A stretch of 64,000 nt of DNA from Vibrio pomeroyi (GCA_041879425.1 CP090854.1:1612001-1676000); one strand, 5' to 3'; counted from the first letter of the stretch, positions 8,728 to 17,900 are shown. The notes: generated from the sequence alone by a model not told the origin. Translations and numbers: made by a program.

Positions 8728-9699
8728 TTATTCAAAGAACTGCTCACGAAATTCAGTTATTTGTTGTTGATAGTGGTCGTTCCATTGTTGTGTATCCCAA
8801 TTAGCATGATTTGCAGAACGTTGAGAGTCTAAGGTCGATTTCAATTGAGCCAGTTGTTCGTGATACGTCATCACAGTCTGCCGTTGTTGCGCCACTTGTT
8901 GTTCACGCGCGGCGATATTATCGGCCTGTGCTGCATCCAAATATGTTTGTTGAAGTTCAGCCTTGATGGTCGCTAGCTCGGCAGAACTGTAGTTGTTTGG
9001 CAGCAAGGAGACAGCAAGCTCGTATTGTTGAGCCGGATTTTCTGCGTTGAACGTTCCCGTTTTACTTTCCCATTCCGAGAGTAAAGCTTGATAGTGTAAG
9101 ACAAACTCAGTCGCTTCGACTTCCTCAAGCGTGTTTGCGCTAAGCGTAAAATCCAAATGCGCAAATTGATCGGCGAACAGCTGGTGGGTTAACTCTCCCC
9201 ATACCTCTTGTGCAGATTGCTTAAATAGCTCAACACGCGCTTCTAAAGAGTCGATGGATTCGAGTGGCATTGTGCTTTCCCTTACTTGCCAATCGGCAGA
9301 GAGCTTGGGGTAATCACTTAATAGTTCAAACCACTCTATCGGTAACTCAGATTTCAACTGCGCGAGCTGTTCCGTGCAATTGTCCGCTTGTTGGCAAAGC
9401 GACCAAAACTTATCGAGCTCATTGTGTAGCGCCTTTCCTTCGAGTTCAGTTAGGTTTTCTGCATACGCTTTTCCGTGCAGGTTTTCAGTTTGGAGTTGTT
9501 TACCTTGCGAAACGGGATTGTCTGAAAAGCCTGCCGTATTTGGTGTGGGACTATCTTCATCAGTCGTTTTAGAAACCCGCTGTTTTGCTTCTGTATGTTG
9601 GACAGAGGATTGCGGTGTTTCAATCGATCTTGATGACCATGAATAGCCAACAATGCTCGTCACAGCGACGAGCATTAGGATTAATATAACTCGATGCAT
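8728..9699 (-). CDS. Inner-membrane-anchored helical periplasmic protein, lipase chaperone-like
   Basis: A 323-residue protein with an N-terminal membrane anchor (residues 4-22) followed by a low-complexity Ser/Thr/Gln linker to about residue 75 and then an almost entirely helical, Gln/Glu-rich region. The architecture of anchor, linker and extended helical arms is that of Lif-type lipase-specific foldases, and the gene directly follows a secreted phosphodiesterase gene (15 bases), the usual foldase position. The family's RxxFDY motif is not clearly visible; LHNELDKFWSLCQQADNC stands at about the right place. A foldase for the sphingomyelinase-like enzyme is an inference. Alternatively it is just a coiled-coil periplasmic protein. 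Confidence 0.5.
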   Translation of the reverse strand: MHRVILILMLVAVTSIVGYSWSSRSIETPQSSVQHTEAKQRVSKTTDEDSPTPNTAGFSDNPVSQGKQLQTENLHGKAYAENLTELEGKALHNELDKFWSLCQQADNCTEQLAQLKSELPIEWFELLSDYPKLSADWQVRESTMPLESIDSLEARVELFKQSAQEVWGELTHQLFADQFAHLDFTLSANTLEEVEATEFVLHYQALLSEWESKTGTFNAENPAQQYELAVSLLPNNYSSAELATIKAELQQTYLDAAQADNIAAREQQVAQQRQTVMTYHEQLAQLKSTLDSQRSANHANWDTQQWNDHYQQQITEFREQFFE

Positions 9700-9714
9700 T
9701 ATTCGTTCACCGCG

Positions 9715-11055
9715 TTACTTGATGACAGCACTAACAGGGAAGTGATCGGAAAGGTTGTAGTGCTTCCATAGCTCACTGCTGGTAGAACGAGGAACGTCAA
9801 CGCGGTTATTGTTGTGAGCTTTTTGTGCGTACTCTGAACTCACCACCACGTAATCGAGATATTCAACATTCTCACCGCCAGACATAGGTTCACCAGCAAA
9901 GTTATTGATGCGAGGATCAAAGGTGGAAGCAGTGTAACCTGAATACTCAGGCTCTGTGGCTTGCAGGTTGGCGAACATCTGTTGGTAGTCACCTGGGAAC
10001 TTGAGCTTGTTGACGTTGAAATCGCCGCTGTAAATCACCGTTTCTGAGGTTGGTATGTTCAGCGATTGAGCGAGCTCACGCATCTGTCTAAATTGGCGCT
10101 GACGATAATCACGCGCCGTGTCTGTATCGAATGAGGCGGTGTGTGTACCAAACACATGGTAAGCCTGACCGTTTTTGATGACCTCAGCGTAATTCACGCC
10201 TTTATCGGCAAAACAATCTGTGCCTGTACAATCAGGGAACACGTATTGCGCTTCGTTGACGATAGGGTAGCGGCTCACAATAATCACGCCACCGTCATAG
10301 ATGTTGATGCCATCTTTATCGAGCATCTCGGTTTGATAAGGATACTCTTTTGCCAGTTCACGTAAGAACTCATCTCGCCCGTTGGCAAATACCTCTTGAA
10401 GCGCTAACACGTCGTAGCCCTTAACGTATTGCGGGATGAGATCGTAACGATCACCAATGTGCGAAGCGATAGCGGGGAGGGCCCAGATATTGTAGGTCAT
10501 GACTTTCAGCGTGTTGGCGTCTGGCTCTGGCTGTTCGTCCACTTTCTGTGGGGTGATGGTGTAATAAATATCATCGTAGCGAGCGGTTGAATCGGCTTTA
10601 AGCGCGAGTTCAGTATTCACATCAAAAGCGTTAGTCGAGCTACGATGAATATTGCGATCGTCATGCAGTGTTAAATTCACGTCTGCCGCGCTCAAACCGT
10701 GTTGCAGTGTTGAGTTGTACCAGTGCCCCTTCATAGTTTGATTGAGCGTGACGCTTTCGCCAATAGAGTTCGATACTACGGTGTCAAACTCGTACGTCTT
10801 ACCGGATTTTACGCCTGTCCAACGATTGAAACTGATCAGTTTCTTTGTTTCCCACGGTCCAATCTGCTCAACATGTTGTTGCCACTCATCGCCAAGTTGA
10901 AGTAGATCGGTGCCAGTATGGTTGGCTTGAATCGTCATCACTTGGTTAGTGTTATTAGTCAGGTACACATCGGTATCTGCAATCGCCGAGGTTGAAATGA
11001 ATGAAGCTGATGCAAGTAATGCACTCAGGCAAGTCCATTGAGTTTTCATTTTCAC
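9715..11055 (-). CDS. Secreted sphingomyelinase C-type phosphodiesterase
   Basis: A 446-residue protein with a signal peptide (cleaved near ISTSAIA-DTD). Residues 27-175 form an extra N-terminal beta domain. From about residue 183 the endonuclease/exonuclease/phosphatase fold of neutral sphingomyelinases follows: KVMTYNIWALP (Asn metal site), LALQEVF (Glu), GTHTAS, YSGDFNVN (Asp-x-Asn), LDYVVVS and NLSDHFPVSAVI (terminal Asp-His pair). All metal and catalytic positions of the family are present. It would hydrolyse sphingomyelin or related phospholipids in host membranes, acting as a haemolysin or phospholipase C. It shares an operon with the anchored helical protein downstream, and an aerolysin homologue lies 1.4 kb away. 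An in-frame ATG at codon 3 is an alternative start. Confidence 0.87.
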   Translation of the reverse strand: MKMKTQWTCLSALLASASFISTSAIADTDVYLTNNTNQVMTIQANHTGTDLLQLGDEWQQHVEQIGPWETKKLISFNRWTGVKSGKTYEFDTVVSNSIGESVTLNQTMKGHWYNSTLQHGLSAADVNLTLHDDRNIHRSSTNAFDVNTELALKADSTARYDDIYYTITPQKVDEQPEPDANTLKVMTYNIWALPAIASHIGDRYDLIPQYVKGYDVLALQEVFANGRDEFLRELAKEYPYQTEMLDKDGINIYDGGVIIVSRYPIVNEAQYVFPDCTGTDCFADKGVNYAEVIKNGQAYHVFGTHTASFDTDTARDYRQRQFRQMRELAQSLNIPTSETVIYSGDFNVNKLKFPGDYQQMFANLQATEPEYSGYTASTFDPRINNFAGEPMSGGENVEYLDYVVVSSEYAQKAHNNNRVDVPRSTSSELWKHYNLSDHFPVSAVIK

Positions 11056-11450
11056 GTTATCCTTACTGATTGATTTAAAGAATAACGTAGTAAAGAGTTA
11101 TGACATTGGAGTTATAACTCTATCAGAATTATCCAAATATTAGATATATGCCATGGTTTTATAAATTCGATTAATCATTGAAAACTAACATATTGCTTTG
11201 TCGGAATGATAAGTGATACGCGCGCACGCTAACAATAGAGGAACGCTTTCAAGTTTTAGGTCGGTTGTTAGTGGTGTGTTTTTTCTGAAATCATAGGTCG
11301 GGAATTGGTCACAGGTGGATACCGCGATTCACTGCAAGGGATAACGCTGACGCGCTAGCTCTATCAACATAAATTTTGCCATTGTTCAGTAAACAGATTC
11401 CTCAAAAACAGGTATGATGGTACCGTTTTTAATCCTGAACTGGGAAAGTC
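11056..11450. other. Divergent intergenic region
   Basis: About 395 bases between two divergent genes. It must hold the promoters of the sphingomyelinase-like gene (minus) and of the DUF2058 gene (plus). No confident operator or structured RNA was found. A short AT-rich segment lies at 11090-11180. Confidence 0.5.
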
Positions 11451-11972
11451 ATGGCAAAGTTAACACTCCAAGAGCAGATGCTTAAAGCTGGCTTGGTAAA
11501 TGAGAAAAAATTAAAGAAGGCGAAGAAAGGCTCGAAAAAGTCTCGCGTTCAAGCTCGTGAAGCAAAAGCGGCAGCAGAAGAAACCAAACTGGCGCAGCAA
11601 GCGAAAGATAAAGAGTTAAACCAACAGCTGAAAGACCAACAGTTAAGCAAAGAAATCAAAGCTCAAGTGAAACAGCTGATTGAGATGAACAAAATCGAAT
11701 CGAAAGATGGCGACATCAAATACAACTTCACCGATGGTACTTTGGTGAAATACCTATACGTAGAAGAGCTGACTCAAAAGCAACTAAGTAAAGGTATCTT
11801 AAGTATTGCACGTCAAGGCGAGAGCTATGTTGTTATCCCAACATCTGTAGCGAACAAGATTGCGATGCGCGATGAAGAGTCAATCGTTGATACTCAAGCA
11901 GCAACATCTGATGAAGTAGACGAAGATGACCCGTACAAAGATTTCGTGATCCCAGATGATCTAATGTGGTAA
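11451..11972 (+). CDS. yaiL: DUF2058 family protein (YaiL-like)
   Basis: A 173-residue cytoplasmic protein. MAKLTLQEQMLKAGLVNEKK and a long, highly charged helical region (residues 18-75, Lys/Ala/Glu/Gln-rich, likely coiled coil) are followed by a small globular domain with YNFTDGTLVKYLYVEE and IARQGESYVVIPTSVANKI. It matches E. coli YaiL/DUF2058, described only as a possible nucleic-acid-associated protein. A clear intrinsic terminator follows at about 12026. It stands alone, between the two toxin-type genes on the other strand, and looks like a core gene. Confidence 0.88.
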   Translation: MAKLTLQEQMLKAGLVNEKKLKKAKKGSKKSRVQAREAKAAAEETKLAQQAKDKELNQQLKDQQLSKEIKAQVKQLIEMNKIESKDGDIKYNFTDGTLVKYLYVEELTQKQLSKGILSIARQGESYVVIPTSVANKIAMRDEESIVDTQAATSDEVDEDDPYKDFVIPDDLMW

Positions 11973-12025
11973 TGGTTAACTAATTACTTCTGGATCCGCT
12001 GTATTTTATAGCGTAGAAAGATCAT

Positions 12026-12064
12026 AAAAGGCCCTGATGGTACTACCATCAGGGTCTTTTAATT
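12026..12064 (+). terminator. Intrinsic terminator after DUF2058 gene
   Basis: CCCTGATGGT (12032-12041) pairs perfectly with ACCATCAGGG (12045-12054) over a 3-base loop, with AAAAG before and TCTTTT after, so it could work on both strands. Confidence 0.9.
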
Positions 12065-12134
12065 TTAGCCGACATGTAAGTGTGCTTACGCTCTTTAATT
12101 GAGATGTGCTTTAAACTTTCTCTCGTATTAAGCG

Positions 12135-12317
12135 TTAATCAGCAATAATCTCGGCAATATCTAACGCTGAATCTTGTGGGTAGTCTTTGAGCTGATGATA
12201 TTCAATATGAGATTGTTCATACCCGTCAAAATAGCAGTCACCGATTTCGTTACGTGGACAAATGTGAACATCATCTCGTGAGATGAGCTCTGTTGAGCAA
12301 CATGGACAGTATTTCAT
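12135..12317 (-). CDS. Small zinc-ribbon-like protein
   Basis: A 60-residue protein with CPCC near the N-terminus (residues 4-7) and a second cysteine site (HICPR, residue 20; GDC, residue 27), suggesting a small zinc-binding finger, followed by an acidic tail (SALDIAEIIAD). The start is backed by an ideal AGGAGG site six bases upstream. No family is recognised. It lies 165 bases downstream of the aerolysin gene stop on the same strand, but a functional link is not indicated. Confidence 0.65.
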   Translation of the reverse strand: MKYCPCCSTELISRDDVHICPRNEIGDCYFDGYEQSHIEYHQLKDYPQDSALDIAEIIAD

Positions 12318-12482
12318 AGCTCCTCCTGTTAGGGATCTCTGTCTTTAGCCGGCTTCATTAACTCAAACTTTTGTTTCGTTGTGATTGCACTTTTAAGTCA
12401 GCGTTGACCAATTCAAAAACGTGATGATTAGACGCGTGCTAGCCATTATTGAGTCAGAAAAGGAACCTAAAGCTTGACCCAA

Positions 12483-13955
12483 CTAGTGCTGAACAGGATT
12501 AATCATGAGCTGAGCGTCTTGGTACCCAAGTTGTGCTAAAGCTTCTGGGTCGAAGTCAGTAACGACCTCAATCTCACCTGCGTGGTAGGTTGTGTGGTCA
12601 CCAAGCGTTGCTATAACATCAAATGAATCCACAGGGTGCTGTTCTCCAATATCGATCATGCCTGAATATTGAGACTCCGCACTGAACTGCCCCGTCACGT
12701 GTGTGTAGAAGGGACGTACACTTGCTCCCGCGGCATATTGCATGCTGCTTAAGCCATTTGCGTTAATCGCCCAACTCCAGTCCCACCATTTCATCTCACC
12801 AGGAATATAACGGTGATCCCATTGATAGCGAATGTTCGCTTGTTCTTCGCTGTTAGCACCTATGGTGAAGGTGTGTGAGATTGTTGGACGGTTTGTTGGG
12901 TGTGAACTTAGTGCGTTGCCGCTATAGCGCAAGAAACCGGTGAAATTTACGTCGTAACTCATGTTCGCTTTGATGCGGTACGGGTAAGAGATACTTGAGC
13001 GATAAAACTCGACTCTAAACGGCAAAACAGAATTGGCCGGCACTGTGATGATGGCTTGTCTCTCTGTGGGTTCAGAGCGAGAACCATTGTTGGTATCAGA
13101 GAAACGCTGGTCTTGTTCAAGCACTACCGTTACATCTGTTTTCCCAACCTGAGGCCAAGTAAAGTTCTCGTTGATCGCTACGGATTCTGAGAGGTCAAAG
13201 CTGTTGGTTTTGCGCCATTGGGTAGATTGCTCAAAATAAAGGTCAACGATGATCTGCTTTGGTTCGTCGCCGTCATTGATCGCGTAAGCCGACACTGTAT
13301 TAATCAGCGCTTGTTCTGGTTCGCGAACCTCACCATGAGAAAATGCCGTGCTATCAAGTGTGTAAGAGAAGTTATCGACCGTGATTGTGGTTTTTTCGTC
13401 ACAACGTTCACTAGAGCATGAACCATCGCTGTTGCCCTTTATCTCCCAACCATCGTTAAGCTGTTTGATCCCCATATCTTGGCCGACGTAGCGACCGTTG
13501 TCACCGCCAACCCAAGCGTAACCAAGGTTGTGTGCTAAGTAGCTTAATGGGCGAATAAAGCTCGCATTATCGCTAACTAAGGCTCGTTGAACCTCTACGT
13601 TGTTGTGCTCTTCAATGGCTTGTTCCTGATAGTAAGGCAAACCTGCGTCTGGGTGATTGGGATAACACCATGTGTCGCCGCTGTCTTGGTCTCGTTTAAT
13701 GAGGCCGTGATAGCCAGAGCCCATGATTACCCAGTCATCTTGAAGGCCTGCTATATCCCACACGTTCATACGAGAGATAAGCGCTGTTTTGTGCTCTTGT
13801 GCTTCGGTATGAGTAAGTGGACGATAGTCGGAGCGACACACATCTTCCCCAAGTTTGTCTAAGACAATTTGGTCTGAGTATATTTTTGAATGGGCCGTCA
13901 AAGGTATTAACGATAAGGCAGTGCTAAATAGAATGGTTTTACTGACGTTGAGCAT
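12483..13955 (-). CDS. Aerolysin-family pore-forming toxin
   Basis: A 490-residue secreted protein, almost the length of Aeromonas proaerolysin (493). The chosen start (13955) gives a clean signal peptide (MLNVSKTILFSTALSLIPLTAHS) with AGGA seven bases upstream; a longer frame to 13976 adds seven residues without a ribosome site. Aerolysin landmarks run along its whole length: YSDQIVLDKLGEDVCRSDYR, WVIMGSGYHGLIKRD, TWCYPNHPD, YLAHNLGYAWVGGDN, GNSDGSCSSERCDEKT, ISYPYRIKANMSYD, IRYQWDHRYIPGEMKWWDW. All four disulfide cysteines of aerolysin have counterparts. The toxin would be exported as a soluble protoxin, bind surface glycans and form a heptameric pore after proteolytic removal of the C-terminal peptide. 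Oddly, the activation-loop region lacks Lys and Arg. Confidence 0.95.
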   Translation of the reverse strand: MLNVSKTILFSTALSLIPLTAHSKIYSDQIVLDKLGEDVCRSDYRPLTHTEAQEHKTALISRMNVWDIAGLQDDWVIMGSGYHGLIKRDQDSGDTWCYPNHPDAGLPYYQEQAIEEHNNVEVQRALVSDNASFIRPLSYLAHNLGYAWVGGDNGRYVGQDMGIKQLNDGWEIKGNSDGSCSSERCDEKTTITVDNFSYTLDSTAFSHGEVREPEQALINTVSAYAINDGDEPKQIIVDLYFEQSTQWRKTNSFDLSESVAINENFTWPQVGKTDVTVVLEQDQRFSDTNNGSRSEPTERQAIITVPANSVLPFRVEFYRSSISYPYRIKANMSYDVNFTGFLRYSGNALSSHPTNRPTISHTFTIGANSEEQANIRYQWDHRYIPGEMKWWDWSWAINANGLSSMQYAAGASVRPFYTHVTGQFSAESQYSGMIDIGEQHPVDSFDVIATLGDHTTYHAGEIEVVTDFDPEALAQLGYQDAQLMINPVQH

Positions 13956-14440
13956 GAATAAATTCCTAGGTGCCATTATTTGGCTATTGTTTTTAGATGC
14001 GATTTATATGTGTTGTTATGAGTATTATTTAAAGCCGAGGGTCTCTAGCGGGGTGTACTCTGTCATATAAAACAAAGCCAAAAGTACTGAAATGAATTGA
14101 AAATAAATACTTATAAATATCAGAGGCTTGTACTGATCAACTTGTCGTTTGATAAAGACTTATCTTGATTGATTTCAATTACTTTCAACCATCCAATTAA
14201 TGGATGGTTAATTGTTGAACGTTTGTGTTTTTGTAACTTTGTTATTTAGGAAATGGGTTTGGAAAAATAAGTCAGCAAGATTGATTAGAAAGAATTGTTG
14301 CTTACAGGATAGGGAGTGTGGACGTAAGCCTAAATAAGAAAGAATATTGTGATAGGTAGGATCAAAAAATGCAGCAAACAACCTTTCGATTGTTGCTGCA
14401 TTTTTGTGTGTATCGATCGAGTTAACTTAATTGAACGCGA
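13956..14440. other. Intergenic region with AT-rich promoter DNA
   Basis: Almost 500 bases between the DUF218 gene stop and the aerolysin gene start. The aerolysin promoter must lie in the AT-rich segment around 13980-14230. An ATTGATTTCAATTACTTTCAA stretch and a TTAATGGATGG/CCATCCAATTAA inverted repeat near 14193-14215 could be regulatory but are unproven. A terminator for the DUF218 gene sits at 14365-14405. Confidence 0.45.
14365..14405 (-). terminator. Intrinsic terminator after DUF218 gene
   Basis: AAAAATGCAGCAA (14365-14377) pairs with TTGCTGCATTTTT (14393-14405). On the minus strand it follows the DUF218 gene and ends in a T-run. Confidence 0.85.
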
Positions 14441-15196
14441 TTAAGCATCCCCTGGCTTCTCACGTTTGCTGTTCCAACCCATAAAGTTGTAGATATTGTA
14501 CCTCGCAAAACCGATTTGCTCGTGCAGTGCGAAGTCTGTTACCGCAAAGTTGTACCACAAAGGAAGCCACGAAACCTGAGCCGCCATGTAATCGGATCTA
14601 ACCGGAATTACCTCTAATCCAAAGTGGTTGAAATAGAGTTCACTGCGGCGAATGTGCAGGCCTGATGAAACCAGAATAATGTTGTCGAATTGGTGGCGCT
14701 TCATCAGGTCGCTGGTTAGCTGTGCGTTTTTCCAAGTATTCACGCTGTTAGGCTCTCGGATGATGTCAGCTTTTGGTACACCAAGTCTCAGCAATTGTTG
14801 CTCGTAAATTTCCGCTTCTGTCACGCCGTTGTCTTGTGCATCACCACCACTGATGATCACTTTGCATGTAGTTTGCGTTTTTGCACACTCTTTATATTGG
14901 CTTGCCGTTTCACTGATTCGGCCAAAAGAGAAAAAGGTTGGCTCGAACTCTTGTGTGCTTTTAATTAGCTGGGTTCCCGCACCGAGAAGAACAATCGCAT
15001 TGTTATCCGACCATTGGATATCTGGTTTACTTTCGTAATTTGCTTGCAGATCATCTAATAAATAGCGAGGAATTAAGCCTGTACCAATCATCACAAATGA
15101 CGATAAAAGAACAAGCGAAAGAAAAGAAGAAGTTTTTCGCCACTGAAGTAAACGAGTAGCGAAAAATAGAAGAAGTAAAAGTATAATAAAGCTCAT
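14441..15196 (-). CDS. DUF218 (YdcF/ElyC/SanA-like) membrane protein
   Basis: A 251-residue protein with two N-terminal hydrophobic segments (residues 2-14 and 24-45) and a DUF218 domain: NAIVLLGAGTQ, CKVIISGGDAQDNGVTEAEIY, EPNSVNTWKNAQ, IILVSSGLHIRRSELYF. ElyC and SanA of this family act in envelope and peptidoglycan precursor maintenance at the inner membrane; which role applies here is unknown. It stands alone with its own terminator. Codon use and neighbours look like core genome. Confidence 0.85.
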   Translation of the reverse strand: MSFIILLLLLFFATRLLQWRKTSSFLSLVLLSSFVMIGTGLIPRYLLDDLQANYESKPDIQWSDNNAIVLLGAGTQLIKSTQEFEPTFFSFGRISETASQYKECAKTQTTCKVIISGGDAQDNGVTEAEIYEQQLLRLGVPKADIIREPNSVNTWKNAQLTSDLMKRHQFDNIILVSSGLHIRRSELYFNHFGLEVIPVRSDYMAAQVSWLPLWYNFAVTDFALHEQIGFARYNIYNFMGWNSKREKPGDA

Positions 15197-15460
15197 TGGA
15201 ATCCTGTTATCGAACTTTTGCCATGGTTAAACGCCATGTTTGAAGCGATGCATCATATATCATTTTTATAAAATTTTTCCAGATACCCCATTGTATTGTT
15301 GAACGAATGCACGCTTAACGTTTATAACGAATGAATAGGCCCGCAAAAATGCTTTATTATTGTTCGACAGCTCTCCTTAAATAATGGTCAGCAATTTATG
15401 AGGGGTATTTAAACCTTTCGCTATACTGTTAATTGATTCTTAATCTATAACCCTAATTGG

Positions 15461-16345
15461 TTATTCACTTAAATGTTCAAAGTAATTCTGAACAAACTTA
15501 ATAAACATTTGATGCTTTTTAGCTGGGTAGATGACTTGAGGGTAGAACAGATAAATACTGTTCCCTTGTTGTAAGCATTCGTCAGGTAATACTCGTTCTA
15601 ACTCCCCACGTTCAACTTCTTTGTCAACGTAATAACTCGCGATACGAATAATACCGTTGCCTACCATGGCTTGTTGCTTGAGTAAGTGATTGTCATTGCT
15701 TGAGAGCCAACCTGACACATCGATATTCGCTGATTTTAAAGGCCACTCAGTTTGATGCAGTGTCGCTAAACATTGATGATGACTTAAGTCGCTCACGCTG
15801 GTGGGGCGACCAAATTGGTCAAGATAATTGGGTGTTGCAACCAAATCGTGTTGATAGGTAATCAATCGTTTCGCGATCATGTTATCTGGCGGGGTATTGG
15901 TGGCACGAAAGGCGATATCGATATCATCTTGGTTGAGATTAAAGTTGGTGTAACTGCTGTTAATCTCAAAGCGAACCTCAGGGTATTGCTGTCTAAACTG
16001 CTGGCAGATATCGAACAGGAACACCTCTGTAAACATCTTTGGCGCAGTAAGGCGTAAAGTGCCTTTTACGATGTCGTGCTGCTCCGAAACGCTGCGCTCA
16101 AGCTGCAATACTTGAGAGCGAATGGCTAAGCCTTGTTGTAGTGCGCGTTCGCCTTCTTGGGTTAATCGAACACTGCGCGTGGTTCTTACAAGAAGAGGGC
16201 ACTGTAAGTCGCTTTCTAGTCGTTTGATTTGCTCTGAAAGGTAGCTCTTGGATATACCAAGCTTTTCCGCTGCCTTGGTAAAGTTAAGTTGTTGAGCAAG
16301 TTCTACAAATAGGATCAAACGTTCTATTCTTTTGTGCTCGTTCAT
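15461..16345 (-). CDS. LysR-family transcriptional regulator
   Basis: A 294-residue regulator with an N-terminal winged helix (ERLILFVELAQQLNFTKAAEKLGISKSYLSEQIKRLE) and a substrate-binding-like C-terminal domain (KGTLRLTAPKMFTEVFLFDI onward). It is divergent from the aldo-keto reductase/GlcG pair starting 143 bases away, the standard LysR arrangement, so that pair is the likely target. The intergenic region has AT-rich dyads around 16390-16440 but no single clear T-N11-A site could be chosen. Confidence 0.9.
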   Translation of the reverse strand: MNEHKRIERLILFVELAQQLNFTKAAEKLGISKSYLSEQIKRLESDLQCPLLVRTTRSVRLTQEGERALQQGLAIRSQVLQLERSVSEQHDIVKGTLRLTAPKMFTEVFLFDICQQFRQQYPEVRFEINSSYTNFNLNQDDIDIAFRATNTPPDNMIAKRLITYQHDLVATPNYLDQFGRPTSVSDLSHHQCLATLHQTEWPLKSANIDVSGWLSSNDNHLLKQQAMVGNGIIRIASYYVDKEVERGELERVLPDECLQQGNSIYLFYPQVIYPAKKHQMFIKFVQNYFEHLSE

Positions 16346-16487
16346 TCGCGTATTCCTTCAAAGCTGTCTATTTTCATTGTTCGCTATACCAAACAATCAT
16401 TTCGTAACTAGCATATTCTGTTTTTCAAAAAGAACAATATGATAGAGGCATATTTATTGGCATCAAACCTTCTAAGCGAGATCAGGT

Positions 16488-17498
16488 ATGACGAACAGCA
16501 TTGATTCAACGAACAAAAATGATAATCAAAAGAACATCCCACTATCAAACCACCTAGAGGGTGTTGGGCAAATCGCCTATGGGTGCATGGGGCTTGGAGG
16601 TGGTTGGAACGACAACCCGGTCACGACTGCAGATGTAGCTCAAACACGTAGCGTAATCGACACCGCACTGGAGTCGGGAATCAACCTGTTTGATCATGCA
16701 GATATTTATACTTTCAGTAAGGCAGAGCAAGCCTTTGGCCAAGCCTTACAACAAGCCCCTGAATTACGTGATCAGATGTTCATTCAATCCAAGTGTGGTA
16801 TTCGCTTTGAGGGTGAAGGCAACGTTGGCCGTTATGATTTCTCGGCAGATTGGGTAAGCCAATCGGTAGAAGGCATTCTGAACCGTTTAAATACAGAAAA
16901 GCTCGACGTGTTGCTTTTGCATCGCCCTGATCCGCTGATGGAGTTGGATGAACTGGCAAGAACGCTTGAGAATCTGAAAGCTCAGGGCAAGGTGGATTTC
17001 TTCGGTGTCTCCAATATGAACAGTCACCAAATCCAGTATTTACAGTCGGCACTTGGTCAGCCTATTGTTGCGGACCAAATTGAAATGAGCTTGGCAAAGC
17101 TTGATTGGCTTAATGATGGCGTGATGATTAACTCGCAAGATCATCATCAATCTGATTTTGCTGCAGGCACGCTCGAACATTGCCAAATCAAGGGCATTCA
17201 ATTGCAAGCTTGGGGCTGTTTGGCACAAGGTCGTTTTGCAGAACAAGGCTTGTATTCAGAACACGAGAACGTGAAAAAGACCGCGCATTATGTCGCGCAG
17301 TTAGCCAATCAATATGGCGTAGAAAGTGAAGCGATCGTGTTGGCGTTTTTACTTCGTCATCCAGCCGGTATTCAGCCTGTCATCGGCACCACTAATCTAG
17401 ACCGAATCAAGGCGTCTGCGGTTGCGACTCAGATTAATCTCACTCGTGAAGAGTGGTATAACTTATTCGTGTACTCACGTGGTCAAGCATTGCCATAG
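16488..17498 (+). CDS. Aldo/keto reductase
   Basis: A 336-residue cytoplasmic NADPH-dependent oxidoreductase of the TIM-barrel AKR family, closest in pattern to E. coli YdhF. The catalytic tetrad is visible: Asp and Tyr in LFDHADIYTFSKAEQAFG, Lys in FIQSKCGIRF, His in VLLLHRPDPLMELDELA. QPVIGTTNLDRIKAS near the C-terminus is the cofactor phosphate-binding loop. The substrate is unknown. The next gene (GlcG-like) begins nine bases after the stop, so the two form an operon, probably under the divergent LysR regulator. Confidence 0.9.
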   Translation: MTNSIDSTNKNDNQKNIPLSNHLEGVGQIAYGCMGLGGGWNDNPVTTADVAQTRSVIDTALESGINLFDHADIYTFSKAEQAFGQALQQAPELRDQMFIQSKCGIRFEGEGNVGRYDFSADWVSQSVEGILNRLNTEKLDVLLLHRPDPLMELDELARTLENLKAQGKVDFFGVSNMNSHQIQYLQSALGQPIVADQIEMSLAKLDWLNDGVMINSQDHHQSDFAAGTLEHCQIKGIQLQAWGCLAQGRFAEQGLYSEHENVKKTAHYVAQLANQYGVESEAIVLAFLLRHPAGIQPVIGTTNLDRIKASAVATQINLTREEWYNLFVYSRGQALP

Positions 17499-17507
17499 GG
17501 GATGAAT

Positions 17508-17900
17508 ATGTTGAATCAAAAAATAGTACAGCAACTTGTGTACAGTGCACTCGACATAGCAGGGCACAACGACCAATCCATCGCTGTGAGCGTATGTGAT
17601 ACACATGGTGAACTGCTGGCATTCTCCCGAATGGACAACGTCAGCGTGCAAGCGGGGTTGTTGGCACAAAACAAAGCTTATACCTCAGCTAGAGATAGGC
17701 AACCGAGTGGTAATTTGGGCGCTTGGGCAAGAGAGACAGGCAAAGACTTGAGCTACTGGACCGATTCTAGGATCACAGGTTTCAAAGGCGGTGTTCCAAT
17801 TGAACATCAAGGGCAGGTAATTGGCGCTATAGGTATTAGTGGGTTGAGTGAAGACGACGATGAAGCATTAGCTGAGAAAGTAATTCGATTAGTGCTTTAA
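17508..17900 (+). CDS. GlcG/HbpS-family (DUF336) protein
   Basis: A 130-residue protein with the compact GlcG/HbpS fold: IAVSVCDTHGELLAFSRMDN, QNKAYTSA, and GGVPIEHQGQVIGAIGISGLSEDDDEALAEK. Family members bind haem or small ligands or accompany oxidoreductases; the exact role is unknown. The start at 17508 is preferred over the ATG at 17502 because the AGGGG ribosome site lies six bases before it. It is cotranscribed with the aldo/keto reductase and followed by a strong terminator. Confidence 0.85.
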   Translation: MLNQKIVQQLVYSALDIAGHNDQSIAVSVCDTHGELLAFSRMDNVSVQAGLLAQNKAYTSARDRQPSGNLGAWARETGKDLSYWTDSRITGFKGGVPIEHQGQVIGAIGISGLSEDDDEALAEKVIRLVL

